DNA of 64,000 nt, taken from Dechloromonas sp. Dech2017. GTDB lineage: Bacteria; Pseudomonadota; Gammaproteobacteria; Burkholderiales; Rhodocyclaceae. Location of the stretch: NCBI GenBank assembly GCA_009469585.1, contig SSXW01000009.1, forward strand, positions 51,630 through 115,629, read 5' to 3'. Under the pieces are notes generated by a model. It searched no databases, had not been told where the DNA came from, and saw only the letters and a list, made by a program, of their open reading frames with translations. How positions within the stretch are numbered: position 1 is the stretch's first letter; the number at the start of each line of letters is the position of its first letter. The translations under genes and the position numbers were made by a program. This document shows positions 47,310-58,265 of the stretch, piece after piece.

Positions 47310-48932
47310 TCAGCCTTGGCCGACGATCAGTTCGACCAGGCTCGGCCCGTCGCCGGCCAGCGCATGGCGCAGGATTCGGGAAAAGCTCGCGGCGTCGTCG
47401 GCCAGGCCGTAGTGCAGGCCGAAGCTTAGCGCCGCATGGCGGAAATCGATGTGCTGCGGCGTGCGCCAGCCGGCGTCGAATTCCGGCAATTGCCGTTGCG
47501 GCAGTTTTGCGAAAATGCCGCCTCCCCGGTTGTTGACCGCGACGATGACGGCTCGCCGCCCGCGGGCGAGGGCCAGTCCGCCCAGATCGTGCTGGCAGGT
47601 CAGGTCGCCGAGCAGGGCGACCACGCTGCCGTGCTTCTCGGCGATGCCCATGGCGGTGGAAATGTTGCCGTCGATGCCGCTGGCACCGCGGTTGCCATAA
47701 AAATGAATGGCTTTTTCGCCACAGCCCGAGCCGGCATCGAGTTGCCGGATGGCCAGCGAGTTGCCGCAAAACAGCGCGCTACCGTCAGCCATTTCGTCGA
47801 TCAGGACGCCGATGTGGTCGCGACTCGCCGATTCGGCGGCCAGTTGCTCGCGGGCGGCGAATGCGTCAAACCAGTCGACCGGGGCGGGAGCGGGTTGCTC
47901 GGCCAGCACTGCCTGGCAGAAAGCCGCCGGCTCGCTTCGCAGCAGGTGGGTAAGCCGGTTGGCCGGATCGCTCCAGCGCGGCCAGGGATCGACGTGGGCA
48001 TGGATCTCGCGGACCGAGCCAACCCAGGCCTGCAGGCGCCGGGTGACCGGGAGGTTGCCGAAGCGGATCAGCCAGTCCGGCCGATGCTCGTCGATGAACT
48101 GACGGTCGGCCAGCCAGTCGTCGTAGCGGACGGCGAGACGCGTCCGGTCATGCGCGCCGAAACGCAGGCCGGACAGCGGCTCGGCCAAGATGGGGCAATT
48201 CAGCCGGGCGGCAAGCGCCGCGATCGCCTCGTTTTGCGGCTGGCTGGCCAGCATTTCGCCGCAGACGATGACGCCACGCTTTCCCGCCATGTCTGCCGCC
48301 AGTTCGCCGATGGCTGCCCGATCGGGCAGCAGCGCCGGCGGCTGTACCCGGACCGGTGCCGGGGCATTCGGTGCGAGCGATTCGCCCGCGGGGACCAGCG
48401 GTTCGCGAAATGGCTGGTTGATATGCACCGGGCCGGGATGCGGCCAACTGGCCTGTTCGCAAGCCTGCGCCGCCAGCCGGTGCAGGTAGGTCGGGTCGAA
48501 GTCGTCGAACGGCGTACCGAGCGCGTGGGCGGCCCGCACGTGGGCGCCGAACAGGCCGGGTTGGTGAATCGTCTGGTTGGCACCGCAGTCCTGAAGTTCG
48601 GGCGGCCGGTCGGCGGAGATGAGGATCAACGGCACCCCGGACTGACTGGCTTCGATGACCGCCGGATACCAGTTGGCCGGTGCGCTGCCCGAGGTGGCAA
48701 GAATCAAGACCGGGCGGCGGCTGGCCTTGGCGACGCCGAGTCCGAAGAAGGCGGCGCAGCGTTCATCGATGACGACATGGCTCTTGATCCCGGGGTGGCG
48801 GAGCAGGGCGAGGGCCAGCGGGGTCGAGCGCGACCCCGGGGAAATGACGGCATCGGCTACGCCCGCCGCGGCAAATCCGGCAATCATGGCCTGCGACCAG
48901 GCAAAGTTGAGAGAGCCGGTATCGGCCATCAT
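47310..48932 (-). CDS. menD: SEPHCHC synthase MenD
   Basis: Thiamine-diphosphate enzyme that joins isochorismate and 2-oxoglutarate in menaquinone synthesis. About 540 residues. The N-terminal [19 protein letters not shown], the catalytic Glu in [16 protein letters not shown] near 60, [33 protein letters not shown], and the ThDP-binding [16 protein letters not shown] near 420 with [12 protein letters not shown] after it are all intact. Two adjacent ATGs can start it. No menF, menH, menC, menE or menB gene is near, so it is a lone pathway member here. It looks functional. Confidence 0.94.
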   Translation of the reverse strand: MMADTGSLNFAWSQAMIAGFAAAGVADAVISPGSRSTPLALALLRHPGIKSHVVIDERCAAFFGLGVAKASRRPVLILATSGSAPANWYPAVIEASQSGVPLILISADRPPELQDCGANQTIHQPGLFGAHVRAAHALGTPFDDFDPTYLHRLAAQACEQASWPHPGPVHINQPFREPLVPAGESLAPNAPAPVRVQPPALLPDRAAIGELAADMAGKRGVIVCGEMLASQPQNEAIAALAARLNCPILAEPLSGLRFGAHDRTRLAVRYDDWLADRQFIDEHRPDWLIRFGNLPVTRRLQAWVGSVREIHAHVDPWPRWSDPANRLTHLLRSEPAAFCQAVLAEQPAPAPVDWFDAFAAREQLAAESASRDHIGVLIDEMADGSALFCGNSLAIRQLDAGSGCGEKAIHFYGNRGASGIDGNISTAMGIAEKHGSVVALLGDLTCQHDLGGLALARGRRAVIVAVNNRGGGIFAKLPQRQLPEFDAGWRTPQHIDFRHAALSFGLHYGLADDAASFSRILRHALAGDGPSLVELIVGQG

Positions 48933-49004
48933 TGAGCAGCAATTCACCAAAAAACCGATTGTAGTCGCTCCGTCGGGTTCGGACCATGGAGCCGCGCCCT
49001 GATC

Positions 49005-49043
49005 CGATTTTCATTTTTCGACCAAATTTCGGGTTGACCGCCG
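49005..49043 (-). repeat. Dispersed 36-bp motif, copy 10 (reverse, intergenic)
   Basis: Minus-strand reading CCGGCGGTCAAC, CCG, AAATTTGGTCG, AAAAATGAAAATC; it lies between menD and the DUF2235 gene. Confidence 0.7.
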
Positions 49044-49104
49044 GATTGGCCCGCCGGCGCCTGGTAGCCATCCCTTGGCCACGCTCGGGGCACCCCGTGG
49101 GCGG

Positions 49105-50640
49105 CTAGGCCGTACGGCTGACCGTCAGCCGCACGCTGCCACGGTTGTTGCCGTAGAACTTCCAGGCATCGTTGGCAAAGCAGAAAAGATAGCCACCCCG
49201 CTGCGGGGTAAATTGGCAGCCCTGGCCGATCTTGATGATCTCGCCTTCGGGTGGCGTTCCCGATCCGTCGACGTTGCCCTGGTTGGCCACCATGCCGATG
49301 AGCTGGAACCAGTCGGCGCTTTCAATGCGTTTGGTGCCCCACCAGTCGGCCTGTGCTTTCTTGGTCAGCTTCTTGTACAACTTTTCCAGTTCGCCGAGGG
49401 CGCTGCCGAAGGCCTGGGCGACTTCACCGGCCTGGAACTTGCCGTCATTGCAGCCTCCCGGCCCGCAGGCGATGCTGCTGTCCAGCCATTCGCCACTGGC
49501 CGTGAACTTGTAGGGAACGCCGGCTTCTAGATAGAGACCGGTGGCGTTCCAGTGTTGGCGGGCAAAGACATCGACACTGCGCTGTTGCCCCGGAGCCAGC
49601 TTCACGCTGGGCCAATACGGCGCCTGCGAGATCGGCGGCGCGCTGTGGCGCTCCCAGACCTGTTTTGCCAGCGATGTCCCGACATTCCCGGCGACGACTT
49701 CCGGCGCGGCGCGGGGTTGCGTGCGCAAATACTCCCAGATGCCGGTCGCCGAGTCGTGCAGGATGCCGCGCGGGTCGGGCTGGATTTGCGTGATTAGCGC
49801 CGGATTGACGCGCAGGCCGATGGCGACGGCCTCATCGATCATCCACTGCAATGCGCCGTCGGACAGCCCGCAATGGGCGTGGCCACCGCCCACATCGCAG
49901 TGCGTGCCGGCAAACCACAGCTGCTTGACGCTGCCATCCGCCGGTGGCTGAACGCCGGTCCACAAGGTCGGCGCGAAGCTGGCGCGCATTTCGTCCATCG
50001 CCACCGCGTGCCGGGCGTGACGGACCGAGGGGCTGAGATCGGTATCGTGGAAGCGGTATTTGCGCGGATCGTCGATCAGCTGATCGAGCAGCACCATGTC
50101 GTCGGGAACGCCCAGGGCGCCAACCGTATCCCAGACGCCGATCATGTGCACATCGATCTTGCTCTCCGGCAAAGGGCCGGGGATGAAGGCATAGCCGGCC
50201 AGCGCCTTGTCGTTCCCCTTTCTTTTCCGATAACCGAGGTCGTAGAGCTTGCCGATGCGCGTCCATAGTTCGTCGGCGGCCAGGCCGGTGGCGTCGAGCA
50301 GGCCGCAACGGGTGACAAAGCCGCCCAGGCTGCGCGCCGTATAGGCGCCGCGGCTGAAGCCGAACAGGAAGATGCGGTCGCCCGGGGCGTAGTTCTGGCA
50401 TAGCCACCCGTAGGCGCTCTGGATGTTGCGCGACAGGCCGGCCCCCATGCCGCCGCCGAAGGCCTTGTCCATCAGCCCGCCATTGGTGCCGACGCCGGGG
50501 TGGTAATAGGTCAGTTGCGCGTCATCGGCGATGCTGAGATTGTAGAGCTTGACCACATTGGTCGGCGCCGGCTGGCCGTTTTCCTTCTGGTCCGGCGTGT
50601 TCCAGGTTCCATCGCAACAGACGACAAGATTCTTGGGCAC
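49105..50640 (-). CDS. DUF2235 alpha/beta-hydrolase with C-terminal LecA-like domain
   Basis: About 511 residues. The N-terminal ~330 residues are a DUF2235 (T6SS phospholipase-like) hydrolase: NLVVCCDGTWN, the nucleophile motif GFSRGAYTARSLGGF near 105, VWDTVGALG near 180 and HCDVGGGH near 250, matching Ser, Asp and His of the triad. The last ~125 residues differ and end with NDAWKFYGNNRGSVRLTV, closely like the calcium/galactose site of Pseudomonas lectin LecA (ND...YGNN.GS). No signal peptide. The GTG at 50640 is preferred because GAGGGG lies seven bases upstream; an ATG at 50679 is the alternative. No vgrG, hcp or immunity gene is adjacent. Confidence 0.85.
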   Translation of the reverse strand: MPKNLVVCCDGTWNTPDQKENGQPAPTNVVKLYNLSIADDAQLTYYHPGVGTNGGLMDKAFGGGMGAGLSRNIQSAYGWLCQNYAPGDRIFLFGFSRGAYTARSLGGFVTRCGLLDATGLAADELWTRIGKLYDLGYRKRKGNDKALAGYAFIPGPLPESKIDVHMIGVWDTVGALGVPDDMVLLDQLIDDPRKYRFHDTDLSPSVRHARHAVAMDEMRASFAPTLWTGVQPPADGSVKQLWFAGTHCDVGGGHAHCGLSDGALQWMIDEAVAIGLRVNPALITQIQPDPRGILHDSATGIWEYLRTQPRAAPEVVAGNVGTSLAKQVWERHSAPPISQAPYWPSVKLAPGQQRSVDVFARQHWNATGLYLEAGVPYKFTASGEWLDSSIACGPGGCNDGKFQAGEVAQAFGSALGELEKLYKKLTKKAQADWWGTKRIESADWFQLIGMVANQGNVDGSGTPPEGEIIKIGQGCQFTPQRGGYLFCFANDAWKFYGNNRGSVRLTVSRTA

Positions 50641-51068
50641 GATATTCCCCTCTTGGCAGTTGGCTTCATCCGGCGGCACGACGGACCGCGATTATGTACC
50701 GTGCATTCTATGACAATTGCTATGCGCGCCGGTTCGCGGTTCGTCGCCAGAATCGCGAAAAGGCAGGTTGTCGGCCTGCGAACGGTCGCGCAGCGGCCAT
50801 CAGGTTGCGATCGGCCTGGAGCGATTGTCTTGTTCTCGGTAGGGGGAATTTGGTGAAGTGAAGGGCTGCTTTGCCTGAGGTAGGCCACAACGCTAAAGGG
50901 CGGGGGCGCCAGCCTCAGGCCCTACGCGATGGAGCGCAAAGCCAGCAAGAGCAGGCTTTTCGAGTTTTCTGCTTAGGCTGGATGACTAGGGTATCACCCG
51001 GTTCACGCCGCCCCGCGCTTGGCTCTAAGCTATGACCAAACAATACAAAGAGCCCAAGGTGTTCGGTC
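50641..51068. other. Intergenic region, DUF2235 gene / Hpt gene
   Basis: About 430 bases with no convincing gene on either strand (short frames only). It must hold the divergent promoters of the DUF2235 and Hpt genes, but no clear -35/-10 pair or dyad was found. Confidence 0.5.
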
Positions 51069-51473
51069 ATGTCTCGTCGGGACGACAATAAGCAGGGCGG
51101 GAGTCTGTGCAATCTGGAATATCTGCTGGTCAACCTGGGGAGGAACCAGGAAACCGCCGAGCACCTGATTCGCCTGTTCCTTGAGAATTATCCCGTGCTC
51201 AGCCAGCGCTTGCGCGAGGCAGCCGAGAGCGGGGATATTGCCGAACTGAAGAACACCTTGCATGACATCCGCAGCAGTTGCGTGCTCTTTTCCGCTCACC
51301 AGTGCGTCGGCGTGGCCCGTGAATTCGAAGAGGCTTTACGGCAAGGCTCGGAGCAATTTGCCCGCTTGCGCAGCGACAGTGCGGAACGGATGGCGCGGGC
51401 CGAAGTCTTGTGCGATAGCCTGCAGAAGATGGCTCATGAACTAGTCGAGTTTCTGGAGCCGGACGGCAAGTGA
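51069..51473 (+). CDS. Stand-alone Hpt-domain protein
   Basis: 134 residues, mostly helical. LVNLGRNQETAEHLIRLFLENYPVLSQRLREA leads to the phosphoacceptor-like His in TLHDIRSSCVLFSAHQCVGVAREFEEAL near residue 65, the pattern of Hpt domains (H-x-x-[KR]-[GS]-[SA]...G/A...L), though the Lys/Gly of typical domains are Arg/Ser. It is convergent with a NarL-type response regulator and no hybrid kinase is near. A phosphorelay link between the two is possible. Confidence 0.72.
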   Translation: MSRRDDNKQGGSLCNLEYLLVNLGRNQETAEHLIRLFLENYPVLSQRLREAAESGDIAELKNTLHDIRSSCVLFSAHQCVGVAREFEEALRQGSEQFARLRSDSAERMARAEVLCDSLQKMAHELVEFLEPDGK

Positions 51474-51498
51474 TCCATCTGGGTTGAGCGCCTGCTCT

Positions 51499-52134
51499 TC
51501 AGCTGACGACACCGTTTTGAAAGGCAAAGCGGGTCAGGCCGGCCACGTCGTGTACGCCAATCCGCTCCATTAGACGGCTACGGTGAAATTCGACGGTTTT
51601 CGGGCTGATTCCCAGGTCACGGGCAATTTCCTTGGTCGTCCGGCCGGAGGCGACAAGGCGGAGAATCTCGGTTTGCCTCAGGGTCAACAAGGCATTACGG
51701 CCGGCGATGGCCTCACTGTCGGCGGCCAGCGGCGACACCTTGATCTTCGGCGACAGATAGCGCTCGCCGACGAGAACCGCTTTGAGGGCGGCTTGGAGCT
51801 CACCCAGCAGGAAATCTTTCAGCAGGTATCCGTTGACGCCGGCCGAGAGGGCCTGCTCGACGATTTCCGGCCGGTCGATGCTCGATAGCACCAGGATTTT
51901 GGTCTCCCGGTCGAATTGGCGTAGCGTTCGCGCCACTTCGATCCCGGAGGGGCCGGGCATGGCGATGTCGAGCAGCACCACTTCCGGATGCAAGCGGCGA
52001 ATTGCCTCGATCGCTTGGTGGCCGTCGGCGCATTCGGCTTCGATGCGATAGCCGGGAAGCGTTTCAACGAGTGCGCGAATGCCTGCCCGGATCAGCAGTT
52101 GGTCATCGGCGAGAATGAGGCGGATCATTTTCAT
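51499..52134 (-). CDS. NarL/LuxR-type response regulator
   Basis: 211 residues: receiver with acidic ADDQ, phospho-Asp in EVVLLDIAMPG near residue 55, and Lys in GYLLKDFLLGEL near 105, then a LuxR helix-turn-helix (LTLRQTEILRLVASGRTTKEIARDLGISPKTVEFHRSRLMERIGV). The ATG at 52134 gives the normal length. It ends 25 bases from the convergent Hpt gene and follows smpB on the same strand after about 80 bases. No cognate histidine kinase is adjacent. Confidence 0.92.
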   Translation of the reverse strand: MKMIRLILADDQLLIRAGIRALVETLPGYRIEAECADGHQAIEAIRRLHPEVVLLDIAMPGPSGIEVARTLRQFDRETKILVLSSIDRPEIVEQALSAGVNGYLLKDFLLGELQAALKAVLVGERYLSPKIKVSPLAADSEAIAGRNALLTLRQTEILRLVASGRTTKEIARDLGISPKTVEFHRSRLMERIGVHDVAGLTRFAFQNGVVS

Positions 52135-52215
52135 TTTTTCAGCACCGGGTGGTCGGTCCGCGACGTCCATGGCAGCTGGCACTTGGCCAGGCAGGGCGGC
52201 CGACTGGATTGCCAC

Positions 52216-52665
52216 TCAATATTGTCGCTCCTTCATCGCTCGCTGGGCTTCGCGCTTGGTGTCCTTGTCGAGTTGGTCGGCACGTTTGTCGTGCTGCTTC
52301 TTGCCCTTGGCCAGGCCGATTTCAAGCTTGATCCTGCCGCGCACGAAGTGGAGATCAATCGGGACGAGCGCATAGCCGGCCCGTTCGACCTTGCCGATCA
52401 GCTTGCTGATTTCCCGGGCATGGAGCAGTAGCTTGCGGGTTCGTGTCGGATCGTGGCTGTTATGCGTCGAGGCCGTCGACAGTGGTGAAATGTGCATGCC
52501 GATCAGGAACAGCTCGCCGCCCTTGATGATGACATAGGATTCCTTGATGTTCATCCGACCGGCACGAATGGCCTTGACTTCCCAACCCTCGAACACAACG
52601 CCCGCCTCGAATTTTTCTTCGACGAAATAGTCGTGAAAGGCTTTTTTATTGACGGTGATGCTCAT
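52216..52665 (-). CDS. smpB: SsrA-binding protein SmpB
   Basis: Partner of tmRNA in rescuing stalled ribosomes. About 149 residues: [46 protein letters not shown] at the start, [16 protein letters not shown] near 80, the [28 protein letters not shown] core, and a basic C-terminal tail ([13 protein letters not shown]). An ATG at 52695 would add ten residues, but a TATAAT box overlaps that codon, so the internal ATG is the likelier start. It is divergent from ratA. Confidence 0.95.
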   Translation of the reverse strand: MSITVNKKAFHDYFVEEKFEAGVVFEGWEVKAIRAGRMNIKESYVIIKGGELFLIGMHISPLSTASTHNSHDPTRTRKLLLHAREISKLIGKVERAGYALVPIDLHFVRGRIKLEIGLAKGKKQHDKRADQLDKDTKREAQRAMKERQY

Positions 52666-52693
52666 GCTGCCGGACGATCCATTAAAATCAGCC

Positions 52694-52699
52694 ATTATA
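52694..52699 (-). promoter_or_regulatory. -10 box of smpB
   Basis: Minus-strand TATAAT overlaps the upstream in-frame ATG of smpB; transcription would start within the first codons of the longer form, which argues for the shorter start. No good -35 was seen. Confidence 0.45.
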
Positions 52700-52724
52700 C
52701 AGGATACAGGAATGCAGCCGCCGA

Positions 52725-53168
52725 ATGGCTCTGGTTGAAAAAACAGTGTTGATCGAACAATCCGCCGAGCGGATGTTCGAACTGGTCGACAATTGCGAGG
52801 ATTACCCGGCCTTCCTGCCGTGGTGCAGTCGTACGGAAGTGAAGTTTCGCGATGCGGCGAAGACGGTGGCCACCCTTCACATCAACTACCATGCGGTGAA
52901 GTCGGGCTTCACGACAGAGAACGACAAGGTTTTCCCCCGGTTGATGACGATACGCCTGGTCGATGGGCCGTTCCGGCGCCTGGAGGGCTCATGGAATTTC
53001 CGGGCCTTGGCCGAGAATGCGTGCAAGATCGAGTTTCAGCTGCATTACGAATTTTCCAGCAAATTGTTCGAGAAGGTGATTGGTCCGGTGTTCAGCCATA
53101 TCGCCAACACCTTCGTTGACGCTTTCGTCCGCCGGGCGGAGCAGGTTTACGGGAGCAGAAATGGCTGA
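52725..53168 (+). CDS. ratA: RatA/YfjG-type START-domain (ubiquinone-associated) protein
   Basis: 147 residues, SRPBCC/START fold. The patches [31 protein letters not shown] at the start, [18 protein letters not shown] near 52 and [56 protein letters not shown] at the end are typical. Homologues relate to coenzyme Q function (COQ10-like) and in E. coli to the reported RatA 70S-disassembly effect; which applies here is open. Directly followed, with an eight-base overlap, by rnfH, and divergent from smpB, the conserved gammaproteobacterial/betaproteobacterial order. Confidence 0.93.
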   Translation: MALVEKTVLIEQSAERMFELVDNCEDYPAFLPWCSRTEVKFRDAAKTVATLHINYHAVKSGFTTENDKVFPRLMTIRLVDGPFRRLEGSWNFRALAENACKIEFQLHYEFSSKLFEKVIGPVFSHIANTFVDAFVRRAEQVYGSRNG

Positions 53169-53487
53169 AATGATCAAAGTCGAGGTCTGCTATGCCAAGG
53201 CCGACAAACAGGAACTGATCAGCGTTAAGTTGCCCAATGGTGCATCCCTGCGCGACGGCCTGGAGGCCTCGGGACTGCTTGCCAAACACCCGGAAATCGA
53301 TGTCGGCAAGAACAAGTTCGGCATCTGGAACAAATTGTCCAAAGTCGATGCGGTCCTGCGCGACAAGGATCGGATAGAGATCTACCGTCCGCTGATTGCC
53401 GACCCCAAGGAGGTTCGCAAGCAGCGCGCTGCCGAAGGCAAGGTCATGAAAAAAGGCGCTGGTGATACCGACGCCTCGGAAAGCTGA
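53161..53487 (+). CDS. rnfH: RnfH-family ubiquitin-like protein
   Basis: 108 residues. A beta-grasp domain of about 85 residues: IKVEVCYAKADKQELISVKLPNGASLRDGLEASGLL, DVGKNKFGIWNKLSKVDAVLRDKDRIEIYRPLIADPKEVRKQRA, an almost diagnostic RnfH ending. It overlaps ratA and probably shares its mRNA. Called RatB/RnfH in other bacteria; the precise role is unknown. Confidence 0.93.
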   Translation: MAEMIKVEVCYAKADKQELISVKLPNGASLRDGLEASGLLAKHPEIDVGKNKFGIWNKLSKVDAVLRDKDRIEIYRPLIADPKEVRKQRAAEGKVMKKGAGDTDASES

Positions 53488-53501
53488 CCGGCCAATTCAG
53501 G

Positions 53502-55507
<2,006 letters not shown>

Positions 55508-55525
55508 TCGTTCCAGTGTCCCAGA

Positions 55526-55552
55526 GGGGCGGCTCCGGTAGCCGCCCCTTTT
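55526..55552 (+). terminator. Hairpin between guaB and guaA
   Basis: GGGGCGGCT, loop CCGGT, AGCCGCCCC, then TTTT. A 9-bp GC-rich stem with a short T-run, so it may terminate only partly and set the guaA:guaB ratio. Confidence 0.75.
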
Positions 55553-55569
55553 CATTCAAGGCCTTGAAT

Positions 55570-57204
<1,635 letters not shown>

Positions 57205-57315
57205 TGGGTTTATTGGTGGTGGTTACCGGCAGATGTCGGTAGCCACCAAGTAGCGTTTCCACCCGAAATAACTGCCTGAAATCTTGCCGGCAGCTATTTG
57301 GCCACATCGGCCAAA

Positions 57316-57347
57316 AAAGCAAAAAGCCCAACCGATTGGGTTGGGCT
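57316..57347 (-). terminator. Duplicate tRNA-Asn-type terminator (left copy)
   Basis: Minus strand: AGCCCAACC, loop CAATC, GGTTGGGCT, then TTTTTGC. A perfect 9-bp stem. It shares an exact 18-bp direct repeat (AAAGCAAAAAGCCCAACC) with the copy at 58068, so the pair flanks the truncated integrase. It may be one side of an old integration event, or the remnant of a second tRNA. Confidence 0.65.
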
Positions 57348-58067
57348 AGACGCTTGTTTTCTGGGAGCGTCAGGGCGGCCAAACTCAAGGAAGCGGCCAA
57401 GGCGACGACCAACCGTTACTTGGCACTGATGCGCTCGATTCTCCTTTGCGCCAGGGATGAATGGGAATGGATCGACAAGGTGCCGAAGGTAAGACTCTTT
57501 AAAGAATCTGCAAGCCGTGAACGTTCTCTGACCCGAGAGCAGGCGGGCAAGCTGTTGGAGGAGTTGCCGCAACATCAGCGCGATGTGGTTCTGTTCGCCT
57601 TGGCAACCGGCCTTCGCCAAAGCAATGTCCTCCAGCTCGAATGGTCACAGATCAACCTGGAACAGCGCCATGCATGGATTCATGCCTGGCAATCGAAGAA
57701 CCGGCGACCCATTTCCATTCCGTTGAATGAGGTGGCGTATAGCGTCCTGATCCGGCAGAAGGGGAAACATGAGAGTCGAGTCTTTACGTTTCGGGGCAAG
57801 CCATTGGAGTCGGCCAATACCCGTGCCTGGCGTAAAGCCTTGGTACGGTCAGGGATTGATAACTTCCGTTGGCATGATCTGAGGCATACCTGGGCAACGT
57901 GGCAACGACAGGCTGGAACACCGACGCATGAGCTTCAACGCTTGGGCGGTTGGCGGACCGGGGCGATGGTGGAGCGTTATGCGCACCTGGCTCCCGATCA
58001 TCTGGCGGAAGCGGCCTCACGGTTGAATTCTGTACTACCTGGCTACGATTCAGCTACGGTGGCCTAG
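57336..58067 (+). pseudogene. 5'-truncated tyrosine recombinase (phage-type integrase) remnant
   Basis: The frame encodes the C-terminal two thirds of a tyrosine integrase: TNRYLALMRSILLCARDEWEWID (end of the core-binding domain), then the catalytic domain with Arg in LATGLRQSNVL near residue 92, Lys-region RRPISIPLN, HDLRHTW near 180, the Trp/His-position GGWRTG, and the catalytic Tyr in MVERYAHLAPDHL near 215. A normal enzyme has about 100 further N-terminal residues, which are missing; the first 13 codons are unrelated sequence from the terminator repeat. Lower GC than its neighbours. It sits beside tRNA-Asn, a common integration target, and duplicated terminators flank it. No other phage or island gene remains. 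Confidence 0.75.
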
Positions 58068-58099
58068 AAAGCAAAAAGCCCAACCAAATTGGCTGGGCT
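58068..58099 (-). terminator. Terminator of tRNA-Asn (right copy)
   Basis: Minus strand: AGCCCAGCC, loop AATTT, GGTTGGGCT, then TTTTTGC, 15 bases after the tRNA 3' end. One G-T pair in the stem. Its sequence is repeated at 57316. Confidence 0.75.
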
Positions 58100-58114
58100 A
58101 AGTACTTGAATCTT

Positions 58115-58190
58115 TGGCTCCCCGACCTGGGCTCGAACCAGGGACCTACGGATTAACAGTCCGGCGCTCTACCGACTGAGCTATCGAGGA
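58115..58190 (-). tRNA. tRNA-Asn (anticodon GTT)
   Basis: 76 bases with encoded CCA. Acceptor TCCTCGA pairs with TCGGGGA, D-arm GCTCAGTCGGTAGAGC, anticodon loop CTGTTAA (GTT), T-loop TTCGAGC, and a G discriminator. A sigma-70 promoter with 17-base spacing lies just upstream and an intrinsic terminator downstream. Confidence 0.97.
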
Positions 58191-58202
58191 ACAGAAGAGG
58201 GC

Positions 58203-58231
58203 ATTCTAGTAGTAGAATGCCCTTGCGTCAA
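58203..58231 (-). promoter_or_regulatory. tRNA-Asn promoter overlapped by a perfect palindrome
   Basis: Minus strand: TTGACG (58231-58226), 17-base spacer, TAGAAT (58208-58203). The -10 lies in a perfect 10-bp inverted repeat, GGGCATTCTA-GTAG-TAGAATGCCC (58199-58222), which could be an operator or simply the promoter mirrored. Confidence 0.72.
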
Positions 58232-58265
58232 GCGTTTCTGGCCTTTTGTAAAACAAAAAACCGCT

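Noticed and set aside
50641..51068. Possible riboswitch or small RNA upstream of the Hpt gene
   Set aside because: No stable conserved fold or terminator could be recognised by eye.
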